A program made the position numbers and the translations under genes. Shown here piece after piece: positions 1-6,561 of a DNA stretch of 8,821 nt (positions are counted from its first letter, which is position 1; each line of letters begins with the position of its first letter). The stretch spans positions 1 through 8,821 of the forward strand of contig JAJZMA010000218.1 in the NCBI GenBank assembly GCA_021850405.1, in the 5' to 3' direction. The notes under the pieces were generated by a model, which saw only the letters and a list, made by a program, of their open reading frames with translations, had not been told where the DNA came from and ran no database searches. The DNA is from a bacterium (GTDB taxonomy: Bacteria > Chloroflexota > Dormibacteria > Aeolococcales > Aeolococcaceae).

Positions 1-39
1 TCACCCTCGGAAATCCTCCGGGAGGCATCATCCCCTTCG

Positions 40-96
40 GTAAGATTTTCTCCTGAGGGAATGATCTCGCTAAAGTAAGATTTTGGCTGAGGGAAT
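40..96. repeat. Two-copy direct repeat upstream of rpmH
   Basis: Two copies of a bipartite element lie 35 nt apart, start to start. Each is GTAAGATTTT, then a short spacer, then CTGAGGGAAT. Copy 1 is 40-62 with a 3-nt spacer and copy 2 is 75-96 with a 2-nt spacer. Both 10-nt halves are identical between copies. The position, ahead of the rpmH operon and probably close to oriC/dnaA, suggests a protein-binding site or part of an origin region. The sequence does not match a DnaA box or any operator I know, so the function is unknown. Confidence 0.7.
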
Positions 97-128
97 ACGT
101 GGGGATGCAGCAGCCGTCCAGAACGGGA

Positions 129-134
129 TATACT
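129..134 (+). promoter_or_regulatory. Possible -10 element for the rpmH operon
   Basis: TATACT resembles a sigma-70-type -10 hexamer and lies about 90 nt upstream of rpmH. No convincing -35 hexamer is seen at 16-18 nt spacing (the bases there read about TGCAGC), so this is only a weak candidate. Confidence 0.2.
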
Positions 135-191
135 GGTCATCGAAAATATTGCTCTGGTAGCGCAGCAGCAAATCCCAAACATCTGTTCCCT

Positions 192-208
192 TCCGGTGCC
201 GCGCCGGA
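192..208 (+). promoter_or_regulatory. Small hairpin just ahead of the rpmH ribosome-binding site
   Basis: TCCGG at 192-196 pairs with CCGGA at 204-208 across a 7-nt loop. It ends 3 nt before the AAGGAG Shine-Dalgarno at 212-217. It could influence rpmH translation or leader stability. A 5-bp stem is short enough to be chance. Confidence 0.25.
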
Positions 209-222
209 GCCAAGGAGATGAT

Positions 223-369
223 ATCAAACGTACTTTTCAGCCCAAAAAAAAGTATCGGGTTAAAACCCATGGATTTCGTATCCGCATGTCTACTCCTGGA
301 GGACGAAAGGTGCTGAAGGCACGCCGGCAAAAAGGCCGGTATGAACTGACACCTCGTCTGGTGCGGTGA
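223..369 (+). CDS. rpmH: Large ribosomal subunit protein bL34 (non-canonical ATC start)
   Basis: bL34 is a small, very basic protein of the 50S subunit. The frame reads KRTFQP directly after the codon at 223, then a Lys/Arg-rich core with HGFR, RMST and GGRKVL, and ends ELTPRLVR. This matches the family along its whole usual length of about 45-48 residues. The family begins Met-Lys-Arg-Thr, but here the Met position is ATC at 223-225. An AAGGAG Shine-Dalgarno (212-217) sits 5 nt upstream, which is ideal spacing for that codon. The ATG at 218 is in another frame. The only upstream in-frame alternative noticed is GTG at 196, which would add nine residues and has no visible ribosome-binding site. 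The stop overlaps the rnpA start by 4 nt, so the two are likely translationally coupled. Identity is secure. The start is an inference, and a base error in the assembly is possible. Confidence 0.9.
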   Translation: MKRTFQPKKKYRVKTHGFRIRMSTPGGRKVLKARRQKGRYELTPRLVR

Positions 370-704
370 AACCTCCATTCCGTCTGACCGGTCATAACAG
401 GTTCGTAAGGGTTATGCGGCAGGGGAAAGTGATGAGAAGTGATACGGTAGCCCTGAGAATTTTTCCTAATTCTCTTCCCTTTCCCAGAATAGGGTTCAGC
501 ATCAAGCTCCAGGGTGCCGTCCATAGAAACCGGATCAGGCGGCAGCTTACGAGTTTGTGTCGGGAAAGACTGGCAAGTATAAACGGTCTGGACGTCATCG
601 TTTCGGTTGATACGAGCGAAGGAGTTCCAGCGTTCAATAAACTAGCCAAAGACTTTGGAGCCTGTCTGGGCAGGCTTGGTTCCCCTGTAGATGAAAAAAG
701 CTAG
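366..704 (+). CDS. rnpA: Ribonuclease P protein component
   Basis: This is the protein subunit of RNase P, which with the RNA subunit matures the 5' ends of tRNAs. The 112-residue length is normal. The N-terminal part ([17 protein letters not shown]) fits the family's substrate-binding start. The hallmark arginine-rich RNR helix is at about residues 50-60 ([12 protein letters not shown]), with RNR at 54-56. The GTG start at 366 sits in a GTGA overlap with the rpmH stop, and rpmH-rnpA adjacency is nearly universal in bacteria. The end overlaps yidD by 14 nt. No RNase P RNA gene is in the window. Confidence 0.95.
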   Translation: MKPPFRLTGHNRFVRVMRQGKVMRSDTVALRIFPNSLPFPRIGFSIKLQGAVHRNRIRRQLTSLCRERLASINGLDVIVSVDTSEGVPAFNKLAKDFGACLGRLGSPVDEKS

Positions 705-990
705 TCTGATATTTATCCGGGTGTACCAGCTTACGCTCAGTCCCATTTTTTCTGTGTTTTCAGGATGCCGATATGAGCCTACCTGTTCCAGGTATGGCTA
801 TGAGGCCATTGAACGATACGGGTTTTTTCGAGGCTGGTGGCTCGCAATGAGAAGAGTTGGGCGCTGTACGCCCTGGGGTGGCCATGGATATGACCCTGTT
901 CCAGACGTATATCCACCTTTTCAGTTCCGGCAGCTCCTGCATCCCCGGCACCGTCGGCATGATCCCAACCATGCGAATCCAGGGTCCTGA
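691..990 (+). CDS. yidD: Membrane protein insertion efficiency factor YidD
   Basis: YidD is a small membrane-associated protein that helps YidC-dependent insertion of membrane proteins. The 99-residue product has the whole family signature: SP at 17-18, GCRYEPTCSRY at 25-35, EAIERYG around 38-44, and RCTPWGGHGYDPVP at 58-71, with the conserved cysteines C26, C32 and C59. An amphipathic N-terminal segment precedes the signature. The His/Pro-rich C-terminus is not conserved. The ATG at 691 lies inside the rnpA end with no clear ribosome-binding site, so coupling to rnpA translation is likely. Its stop shares one base with the yidC start. Confidence 0.95.
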   Translation: MKKASLIFIRVYQLTLSPIFSVFSGCRYEPTCSRYGYEAIERYGFFRGWWLAMRRVGRCTPWGGHGYDPVPDVYPPFQFRQLLHPRHRRHDPNHANPGS

Positions 991-1934
991 TGCCTTTCAC
1001 TTTTTTTCTGGCTACTGGAGGATTCAATATCGGGGCGCCAGTTGCCGCACTGCTCAGTGATATTAGTAATGCGCTAAATGGTATCCCTCCCCTGCGATGG
1101 GTAGGTGGCCTGGGATTGTCCATTGCGGTGTTAACCATCCTGTACCGGTTGCTTCTCTGGCCGCTTTTTTCCATGCAGTTGCATACCACCCAGAAAATGC
1201 AGGCACTTCAGCCTCGACAGAAGGAGCTTCGTCTCGTACATAAGGGCGATCCTGCTGCGCTGAACAAGGCCATGTCTGACTTGATGAAGGAACACAATGT
1301 GAATCCATTGTCCAGCTGCCTGATTCTGCCCTTCCTTATCCTGCCTCTTCTGCCCTTTTATGCTGGGGTTCGGCAAGCCGCTGCGACGGTAAGCCCGGAG
1401 GATAGACATTTCCTATGGATAGCTAATGTGGGTCAAAGTGCGATATCAGCGATAGGGCACGATCCTGCAGCGATCATTCTGCCAATCATTGCGTGCATTC
1501 TGGCGGTGTTCCAGACCAAAATGATGAGTGGCCCTCCCGCGAGAAAAGGGGACCTGATCTCAGAAGAGGCCGATGTTACCCAGACCATCAATAACACCAT
1601 GGTGCCATTGATGGTGGTGGTAACCTTTCTGTATACAACCGGGATCTGGGGGGGATTTCCGCAGGGGATAGCCATATATTCAGCGACCCAGAGTCTTTTT
1701 ATGGTGGTCCAGGCAGGAGTAGTTCTGGGGTGGCATAATGTTCCAGGATTACAGCTCCTGGAAAAATGGACTACCGGCCGCGCAGGCAGATCAGCACTGG
1801 CTGTTACGGCTACTTCCCAGAGAGTTGGCAGGGGAGGATCAGAGCTGCAGACGGTAGCCAATCGCCAGCAACCCCCGGTTGTCAAGGGTGGGGATGGTCG
1901 TAACCGGTCAAAAAAGAGAAAGAAGCGTCGTTAG
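990..1934 (+). CDS. yidC: Membrane protein insertase YidC/Oxa1 (short form)
   Basis: YidC inserts membrane proteins alone or with Sec. This 314-residue form lacks the large periplasmic P1 domain of proteobacterial YidC. Hydrophobic segments lie at about residues 37-60, 108-127, 158-175, 203-220 and 224-247, giving the five-helix core. The conserved groove arginine is R53 in TILYRLLLWP. The cytoplasmic loop after helix 1 (KMQALQPRQKEL, then KEHNVNPLSSC at about 100-110) is typical of the family. The tail, roughly 255-314, is hydrophilic and ends very basic (RSKKRKKRR), as in YidC proteins that contact the ribosome. The ATG start is in a TGATG overlap with yidD. The unusual part is the N-terminus, which is moderately hydrophobic but shows no obvious lipobox. 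Confidence 0.95.
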   Translation: MPFTFFLATGGFNIGAPVAALLSDISNALNGIPPLRWVGGLGLSIAVLTILYRLLLWPLFSMQLHTTQKMQALQPRQKELRLVHKGDPAALNKAMSDLMKEHNVNPLSSCLILPFLILPLLPFYAGVRQAAATVSPEDRHFLWIANVGQSAISAIGHDPAAIILPIIACILAVFQTKMMSGPPARKGDLISEEADVTQTINNTMVPLMVVVTFLYTTGIWGGFPQGIAIYSATQSLFMVVQAGVVLGWHNVPGLQLLEKWTTGRAGRSALAVTATSQRVGRGGSELQTVANRQQPPVVKGGDGRNRSKKRKKRR

Positions 1935-1938
1935 ATTG

Positions 1939-1963
1939 CAGATGGTCTGGAAAGGACTATCTG
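1939..1963 (+). terminator. Hairpin in the yidC-jag spacer
   Basis: CAGATGGTC (1939-1947) and GACTATCTG (1955-1963) can form a 9-bp stem with one G-U pair and a 7-nt loop. It starts 5 nt after the yidC stop. No U-run follows, so it may act as an RNA-processing site or weak attenuator, not a true terminator. Confidence 0.35.
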
Positions 1964-2008
1964 GAACGGTCGTACAATTGGTCAAATGTAAAGGCGAGGA
2001 GAGACACA

Positions 2009-2749
2009 GTGCAGATCCCAGGTGATGAAATCGCAACAGAGGAGTTATCACACTCCTTTGAAGATACAGCCCATAACGTTCCAGCAGATGCGCCTTTTCA
2101 GGTATGGGAGTTTACGGGCGATTCGATAGAGGAGGCCAAGGCCCACGCACTGGCTGAAACAGGTCTCAACGAGAGTGAAGCCGTTATCGATACCATCGCT
2201 TCAACTGGTCTGTCCGCAGCGCTCCCAGGGGAGAAACTGGCTCGTCAGGGCGTGGTTGTCCGCGTATGGAAACTGGATGGGAATGTGAAGAAGGCGTTCA
2301 TAGCGTTGCGGACCTTGCTGGAGAAGATGTCTATCGTGGCTACGATTACCCCCCGCATTGGTGGTGGTGACAGTAGTAATCTTGCACCCGTGATTCTTGA
2401 TGTTGAGGGAGAGGATCTGGGGCTGCTCATTGGCTGGCGTGGCGAGACGCTCTATTCCCTTCAGACCGTCCTCAATATGATGATTGGAGGAGATGGTACT
2501 GGCCGCAAGGTGGTAGTGGATGTGGAGAGGTATCGCGCGCGCAGGGAGGCTCAGGTAGCACAGATGGCGATCAGGGTTGCTGACCGGGTTCTGGAGACTG
2601 GTCAGGCATATCGTATGGATCCCATGAGGGCCTATGAGCGCAGGGCAGCGCATCTGGCACTGCAAAACTACAAGGGGGTCAGGACCGAATCAATGGGCGA
2701 GGAGATGGAGAGAAGGGTAGTGATCCATCCGGTTGCCGACCGTGCCTGA
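2009..2749 (+). CDS. jag: Jag/KhpB, KH- and R3H-domain RNA-binding protein
   Basis: Jag (KhpB, EloR) is a cytoplasmic RNA-binding protein that affects cell envelope and elongation in several Gram-positives. Three domains are visible in the 246 residues. A Jag-N domain spans about 30-85. A KH domain spans about 95-175, with its loop motif GLLIGWRG at 138-145 (GxxG = GWRG). An R3H domain spans about 176-240, with R211 and H215 in ERRAAH giving the RxxxH pair. The GTG start at 2009 follows a purine-rich GGCGAGGAGAG. The first 30 residues are a family-variable acidic lead. The yidC-jag adjacency is the usual origin-proximal arrangement. The end overlaps ndk. Confidence 0.93.
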   Translation: MQIPGDEIATEELSHSFEDTAHNVPADAPFQVWEFTGDSIEEAKAHALAETGLNESEAVIDTIASTGLSAALPGEKLARQGVVVRVWKLDGNVKKAFIALRTLLEKMSIVATITPRIGGGDSSNLAPVILDVEGEDLGLLIGWRGETLYSLQTVLNMMIGGDGTGRKVVVDVERYRARREAQVAQMAIRVADRVLETGQAYRMDPMRAYERRAAHLALQNYKGVRTESMGEEMERRVVIHPVADRA

Positions 2750-3209
2750 GAAAACCGGTACAGTCGAGCGCACCCTGGTCCTGATCAAGCCTGATGGAGT
2801 ACAACGGGGTCTTATAGGGTCCATCATTGGTCGGCTGGAGAAAAAGGGGTTGCACCTGGCGGGGCTTAAAATGCTTGTGCTGGATGGTGCGACGGCTGAA
2901 AGACATTATGCCGAGCATACGGGAAAAGACTTTTTTCCTTCCCTGATCAGTTTTATCACCTCTGGGCCCGTGGTGGCCATGGTTTGGGAAGGTCCGAACG
3001 TTGTTGGAATGGTCAGGAGCATGATGGGTGCCACAAACCCGGTTGCCGCTGCTCCCGGGACCATACGTGGTGACCTTGCCATTTCCATGGGCATGAATCT
3101 TATCCATGGGAGCGACTCGGTGACAACGGCAAAGAGAGAGATCCCATTGTTCTTTTCAGCACAGGAGCTCTGCGCATGGCAAAGCACAGAGACTGACTGG
3201 CTGGTTTAG
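2742..3209 (+). CDS. ndk: Nucleoside diphosphate kinase
   Basis: Ndk transfers the gamma-phosphate between nucleoside di- and triphosphates through a phosphohistidine, keeping NTP and dNTP pools balanced. The family start region ERTLVLIKPDGVQRGLIG is intact, and the active-site histidine is in NLIHGSDS (residue 122 from this start), followed by the usual AKREIPLFF. The full length of about 155 residues is typical. Two starts are possible: GTG at 2742 (chosen, 8-nt overlap with jag) or TTG at 2733 (17-nt overlap). Neither has a clear Shine-Dalgarno, so coupling to jag is likely. The residue before NLIHG is Met where many homologs have Arg, a position that varies in the family. ndk directly after jag is not the common order. 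Confidence 0.95.
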   Translation: MPEKTGTVERTLVLIKPDGVQRGLIGSIIGRLEKKGLHLAGLKMLVLDGATAERHYAEHTGKDFFPSLISFITSGPVVAMVWEGPNVVGMVRSMMGATNPVAAAPGTIRGDLAISMGMNLIHGSDSVTTAKREIPLFFSAQELCAWQSTETDWLV

Positions 3210-3229
3210 GCAACAATGCAGCTGATGCA

Positions 3230-3255
3230 TGCGGCCCCTTTCCCCCCAGGCCGCA
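3230..3255. terminator. GC-rich hairpin between convergent ndk and lepB
   Basis: TGCGGCC (3230-3236) pairs perfectly with GGCCGCA (3249-3255) around a 12-nt C-rich loop. It sits in the 53-nt gap between two converging genes and could stop transcription from both sides. No U-tract is present on either strand. Confidence 0.45.
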
Positions 3256-3262
3256 GGAAGCC

Positions 3263-3943
3263 TTAAGTAATTCCCTGGGGTGGGTAAGGCGCCGGCACGA
3301 GCGTTGGACCCGGACCATAGCCACCAAATGCCGTAAGTGGCCAGAAGCGAAAGAGAACCACCGACACCAGATGACTTTTGGGCACCCATCCAAAAAAACG
3401 GGAGTCCTCACTGTAATTGCGATTGTCTCCCATAACAAAATAATCATTGGGAGGAATAGTTTCAACAGTTGGGGTTGCACTTTCCTGTCCACTGAGTAGG
3501 CAGCAGCTGGTGTTTACCACCCAGGGCTGAGGCAGGAATGGTTCCTCAACCAGATCCCACGGGCCTTTGCCTCCAGGCTCGATCAGGATGGCCGTCTGTG
3601 TTTGTCCGGGATGTCCAGCTACGGGGTAGTTACCTGTGATCTCAATTTTGTCGCCTGGCAGTCCAATAACCCGTTTTATGAACTGCTCTCCGGGAATCCC
3701 AGGAGGATTAATAATCACAACCTGCCCGCGACTTGGTCCCGAAAAGTCCAGTGAGATGCGTTCTGCCACCAGTAGATCGTTGTTGTGAAAGGTATTTTCC
3801 ATACTGTAACCGGATACTCGTACCGTCATGACGACGAACTGGAGCAGGATAAAAAGGATGAACGCAAAAATAACCACTTCCAGGACATCTCGCAAGGGAC
3901 CCTGGATCTGACGTCCCAGTTTTGCCAATGACATCCCAGCCAT
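3263..3943 (-). CDS. lepB: Type I signal peptidase
   Basis: This enzyme cleaves N-terminal signal peptides from exported proteins on the outer face of the membrane. The 226-residue product has one N-terminal membrane helix (about 20-40), then box B with the catalytic serine (SGYSM, Ser47) and box D with the catalytic lysine (FIKRVIGLPGD, Lys90). Box E is MGDNRNYSEDSRFFGWVP at 171-188. This is the full Ser-Lys S26 set. An insert of about 60 residues between boxes D and E contains a Cys147-Cys148 pair and may be a substrate-groove loop. The start is ATG at 3943 with a weak GAGTAG upstream; a second ATG three codons later is possible. It is transcribed alone, divergently from sodA. Confidence 0.95.
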   Translation of the reverse strand: MAGMSLAKLGRQIQGPLRDVLEVVIFAFILFILLQFVVMTVRVSGYSMENTFHNNDLLVAERISLDFSGPSRGQVVIINPPGIPGEQFIKRVIGLPGDKIEITGNYPVAGHPGQTQTAILIEPGGKGPWDLVEEPFLPQPWVVNTSCCLLSGQESATPTVETIPPNDYFVMGDNRNYSEDSRFFGWVPKSHLVSVVLFRFWPLTAFGGYGPGPTLVPAPYPPQGIT

Positions 3944-3960
3944 TCTACTCGTTCTCTGCG

Positions 3961-3987
3961 ATTCTGCACGGGACGGTGTGCAGGAAT
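3961..3987. promoter_or_regulatory. Inverted repeat in the lepB-sodA divergent promoter region
   Basis: ATTCTGCAC (3961-3969) and GTGCAGGAAT (3978-3987) are inverted copies with one extra G, separated by 8 nt. The element lies inside the 100-nt gap between two divergent genes, where both promoters must be, so an operator is plausible. It could also be a leader hairpin. I did not find clear -35/-10 pairs beside it. Confidence 0.35.
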
Positions 3988-4043
3988 CAGGTACAAGCTG
4001 CGAGAATAAAGGGATTCGCCAGCAGCATATATGAGGTAAAACG

Positions 4044-4676
4044 ATGGCTCTGTTATCCAGTTCTCCATATAAGGTGAGGGAGTTCGACCTCCATGGGCTT
4101 TCGGGAATTTCCGATAAGACCCTGGAGATCCATTTTGGGCTCTATGCCGGATATGTGAAGAATACAAACTTGCTGACCGAGCAGTTGATCACTCTGAGCG
4201 AGAATGGCAAGTTTGGAACACTGGAGTATTCTGAGGCGACCAGGAGGTTGCCGTTTGAGTACAACGGCATGGTGCTGCATGAACTGTATTTTGGCAACAT
4301 GCAAAAGGATGGGGGAGGAGCGGAAATCAATAGCTCCTCAGACCTCGGAAGGGCAATAGGTGAGTCGTTTGGGGACATTGATGTCTGGAAGAAGGATTTT
4401 GCTGCCATAAGTGCAATGCGCGGTGTAGGCTGGGTGGTGCTGTATGAAGATCCCGCCACTGGCAAGCTCAGCAATCAGTGGATCACCCTGCACCAGGATG
4501 GCAATATTGCCGGTTTTCGTCCACTCCTGGTGATGGACGTCTGGGAGCATGCGTTTTTGCTGGACTATAAACCCGCCGACCGGCCCCGGTACGTGGAAGC
4601 ATTCCTGAATCATTTGAACCTGAAAGAGGTAGAGAGCCGGCTCCACGGCAATGCGCAGAGGAGTGTGGGCGCCTAA
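4044..4676 (+). CDS. sodA: Superoxide dismutase, Fe/Mn family
   Basis: It disproportionates superoxide to oxygen and hydrogen peroxide in the cytoplasm. The 210-residue protein has the four metal ligands of the Fe/Mn family: H30 in LEIHFG, H79 in LHELYFGNM, D165 and H169 in MDVWEHAFLLDY. Q151 in LHQDG fits the active-site glutamine position of Mn-type enzymes. The first helix is atypical: classical enzymes have HxxxHHxxYV after the first ligand, here it is HFGLYAGYV, one residue shorter and without the second-shell histidine. LYFGNM replaces the usual N-H-x-x-(F/Y)-W. I believe this is a recognised divergent branch of the family. Whether iron or manganese is used cannot be read, so the symbol is provisional. 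GAGG 7 nt upstream supports the ATG at 4044. Confidence 0.9.
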   Translation: MALLSSSPYKVREFDLHGLSGISDKTLEIHFGLYAGYVKNTNLLTEQLITLSENGKFGTLEYSEATRRLPFEYNGMVLHELYFGNMQKDGGGAEINSSSDLGRAIGESFGDIDVWKKDFAAISAMRGVGWVVLYEDPATGKLSNQWITLHQDGNIAGFRPLLVMDVWEHAFLLDYKPADRPRYVEAFLNHLNLKEVESRLHGNAQRSVGA

Positions 4677-4696
4677 CCTGATAGCCTGCAATGCTG

Positions 4697-4727
4697 GTGC
4701 TGGGCTGGCCTGCTGTCAGCCCAGCAC
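4697..4727. terminator. Strong bidirectional hairpin between sodA and parB
   Basis: GTGCTGGGCTG (4697-4707) pairs perfectly with CAGCCCAGCAC (4717-4727), an 11-bp stem with a 9-nt loop. It is placed between two converging genes, 20 nt after the sodA stop and 16 nt before the parB end. It lacks a U-tract, but placement and strength favour a shared transcription stop. Confidence 0.65.
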
Positions 4728-4743
4728 AGCGAGGCCAGGCAAT

Positions 4744-5673
4744 TCATAGGGGAGGGCCTCCCAGGCGGTCGTAAAGCGAGCCCAGGTCTTCATCTGAATA
4801 GAACGAGATGAGAAGCCTGCCGCCTGTTTTCTTCCTTTCTATGGTCACTGGCACGCCAAGTGTCTCTTCCAGTCTTCTAATTAATGCATCGTCCTTGTTT
4901 GCGGCGGCGACACCCCCGGTAGCAGTGGTGCCTGCTGGCGTTTTATTCTGCCTTGAATCTTTTTCCTGGTACTGTGCAACCCTTCGCTCGGTATCACGTA
5001 CGGAAAGCCCACGTGCTTCAATCTGGGCGAGCAGCTCCAGCTGTGCAGCCTGCTCTTCAAGTGCCAGGAGAGCTCTGGCATGTCCAGCGGATATCTTCTG
5101 CTGGTCAAGCGCCAGCTGTACTTCCGCTGGCAGTTTCAGGAGGCGCAGTGTGTTTGACACGGCAGCCCGGGATCGTCCCACGCGTCTGGCAATGGCGTCA
5201 TGTGACATACCGAACACATCAGCCAGCCTCGCAAAGGCGGAGGCCTCTTCCAGAGGTGAGAGCTCCTCCCGTGCCAGGTTTTCTGTGAGTGCAATCTCCA
5301 GCGCATGTCGCCTGGATTCGGAAACGGGCCGTACCAGAGCAGGTATGGTAGGCAGGCCAGCGGCCTGGCTGGCACGCCAGCGCCGCTCTCCTGCGATCAG
5401 TAAATAGCCCTCTTCGGCTGGCTCCACTACTATTGGCTGGAGCACTCCATGTTCAGCGATACTCTGGGCAAGCGCCGTCATGCTTTCTGGATCGAACAGC
5501 TGTCTTGGTTGATCCGGATTGGGATGAATCTCGTGGACAATGAGTTCTCGCAGATATGGGTCTCCCTGCGTAGGCATGGGGGCTGAGGGAGCTGCTGGCA
5601 CTGGCGCCAGGAGAGCATCCAGTCCTCGTCCCAGCCCATGCTTTTGAGGTGGCCGGTTCTCTCTTTCAGCCAT
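4744..5673 (-). CDS. parB: Chromosome partitioning protein ParB
   Basis: ParB is the CTP-dependent clamp that loads at parS and spreads over origin DNA for segregation. The 309 residues start with the family's GLGRGLDALL (13-22), which is close to the ParA-stimulating end. The N-terminal CTP-binding core follows: NPDQPR 52-57, EHGVLQP about 74-80, GERRWR 95-100 and ENLAREELSPLEEA about 131-144. A helix-turn-helix (about 153-178, VGRSRAAVSNTLRLLKLP region) recognises parS, and KISAGHARALL is at 193-203. A polar linker (about 235-260) leads to the C-terminal dimerisation part. The frame stays open upstream to 5910, but that part overlaps parA, and the ATG at 5673 is the family start. It overlaps parA by 8 nt. 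A perfect parS lies just upstream of parA. Confidence 0.95.
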   Translation of the reverse strand: MAERENRPPQKHGLGRGLDALLAPVPAAPSAPMPTQGDPYLRELIVHEIHPNPDQPRQLFDPESMTALAQSIAEHGVLQPIVVEPAEEGYLLIAGERRWRASQAAGLPTIPALVRPVSESRRHALEIALTENLAREELSPLEEASAFARLADVFGMSHDAIARRVGRSRAAVSNTLRLLKLPAEVQLALDQQKISAGHARALLALEEQAAQLELLAQIEARGLSVRDTERRVAQYQEKDSRQNKTPAGTTATGGVAAANKDDALIRRLEETLGVPVTIERKKTGGRLLISFYSDEDLGSLYDRLGGPPL

Positions 5674-6463
5674 GGGTATCACCGGAGGATTCAGGCATTT
5701 TCTCTCCCAAGCGTGTACATAGTTCACGGGCAAACGCATTGTAGGCGAGCGCCCCCTTGCTGTCTGGATCATACTGCTGGATGGAGAGCCCATGACTGGG
5801 TGCCTCACCCAGCCGGACATTTCTCGGGATGATGGTCTCAAATGTTTCCGTGGGCAACTTGTCGCGCACCTCACGGACGACATCGGTCGACAGCGACAGT
5901 CTACTGTCATGAAGGGTAAGCAGGATGCCCAGCAGGGAAAGGTGGGGATTCAGGCCCGTCTGCATAATCTCCAGTGTTCGCATCAAAAGCGTAAGCCCTT
6001 CCAGGGCATAGTATTCGCACTGCAGGGGTACCAGTATCTTTTCGGCGGCCACCAGAGCATTCAGGGTAAGCAGAGCCAGGCTGGGAGGGCAGTCAAACAG
6101 GATGAAATCTGGTTCGGTAACTCCTTCAAGTGCATAAAGGAGCCGGTGTTCACGTCTGGGGAGGCTGACCAGTTCGATCTCGGCCCCGGCAAGTGCGATG
6201 GAGCTGGGGAGTATCGTCAGCCGCTCCTGGCTGGTATTACGGACCGCAATGCTCATGGGCTGTCCCAGGACAAGCACATCGTAGGTGGTGGATTCCCCTG
6301 GGGCGGGACGGACATTGAGTGCTGCGCTGGCATTTGCCTGTGGATCGCAGTCGATGAGAAGGACGTTATACCCCATGCTTGCCAGCGCTGCAGCAGTATT
6401 GACCGTGGTGGTGGTCTTGCCGACGCCACCCTTCTGGTTTGCAATTGCGATTCTATGGGTCAT
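5666..6463 (-). CDS. parA: Chromosome partitioning ATPase ParA
   Basis: ParA (Soj) is a Walker-type ATPase that binds DNA non-specifically and moves ParB-bound origins. Counting from the ATG at 6463, the deviant Walker A KGGVGKTT is at 11-18 with the signature lysine K11. The switch I / A' motif (DCDPQAN) follows at about 38-44, and Walker B is FILFDCPPSL. QCEYYALEGL, typical of chromosomal ParA, is present, as is IPRNVRLGEAPSHG near residue 220. At 265 residues the length is normal for chromosomal ParA without an N-terminal helix-turn-helix. An in-frame ATG at 6490 would add nine residues (MEWGSAPAA) and has a slightly better GGA upstream, so it cannot be excluded. It forms an operon with parB. 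Confidence 0.95.
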   Translation of the reverse strand: MTHRIAIANQKGGVGKTTTTVNTAAALASMGYNVLLIDCDPQANASAALNVRPAPGESTTYDVLVLGQPMSIAVRNTSQERLTILPSSIALAGAEIELVSLPRREHRLLYALEGVTEPDFILFDCPPSLALLTLNALVAAEKILVPLQCEYYALEGLTLLMRTLEIMQTGLNPHLSLLGILLTLHDSRLSLSTDVVREVRDKLPTETFETIIPRNVRLGEAPSHGLSIQQYDPDSKGALAYNAFARELCTRLGEKMPESSGDTHG

Positions 6464-6502
6464 CGCAGCGGGAGCCGACCCCCATTCCATCTATTCCACA
6501 GG

Positions 6503-6511
6503 TTATCCACA
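6503..6511 (+). promoter_or_regulatory. DnaA box (perfect TTATCCACA)
   Basis: This is an exact match to the consensus high-affinity DnaA box. It lies 13 nt upstream of the alternative parA start (ATG 6490) and 40 nt from the chosen one, so DnaA bound here could affect parAB expression as well as mark origin-proximal DNA. Confidence 0.8.
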
Positions 6512-6561
6512 GGTGCGGGCCCCAATGCTGATCTCAAAGTCAATACCCGGGCCCGACCTGC

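Noticed and set aside
218..318. ATG at 218 as the rpmH start (frame beginning MISNVLFSP)
   Set aside because: It is out of frame with the conserved L34 sequence, and the Shine-Dalgarno abuts it with no spacing. It would need a -1 shift at the A-run and would lose the conserved KRTFQP.
5005..5020. CACGTG core inside parB as a second parS
   Set aside because: The flanks do not match the TTTCACGTGAAA palindrome beyond the 6-bp core.
4808..5407. Plus-strand open frame of 199 codons, rich in Ser/Ala
   Set aside because: It is antisense to parB, has biased composition typical of a shadow frame, and has no recognisable domain.
5674..5910. N-terminal extension of ParB from an upstream ATG at 5910
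   Set aside because: The extra 79 residues overlap parA and have no ParB-like sequence. The conserved GLGRGL motif lies soon after the ATG at 5673.
6492..6500. TATTCCACA as a third DnaA box
   Set aside because: It has two mismatches to the consensus in the important 5' half.
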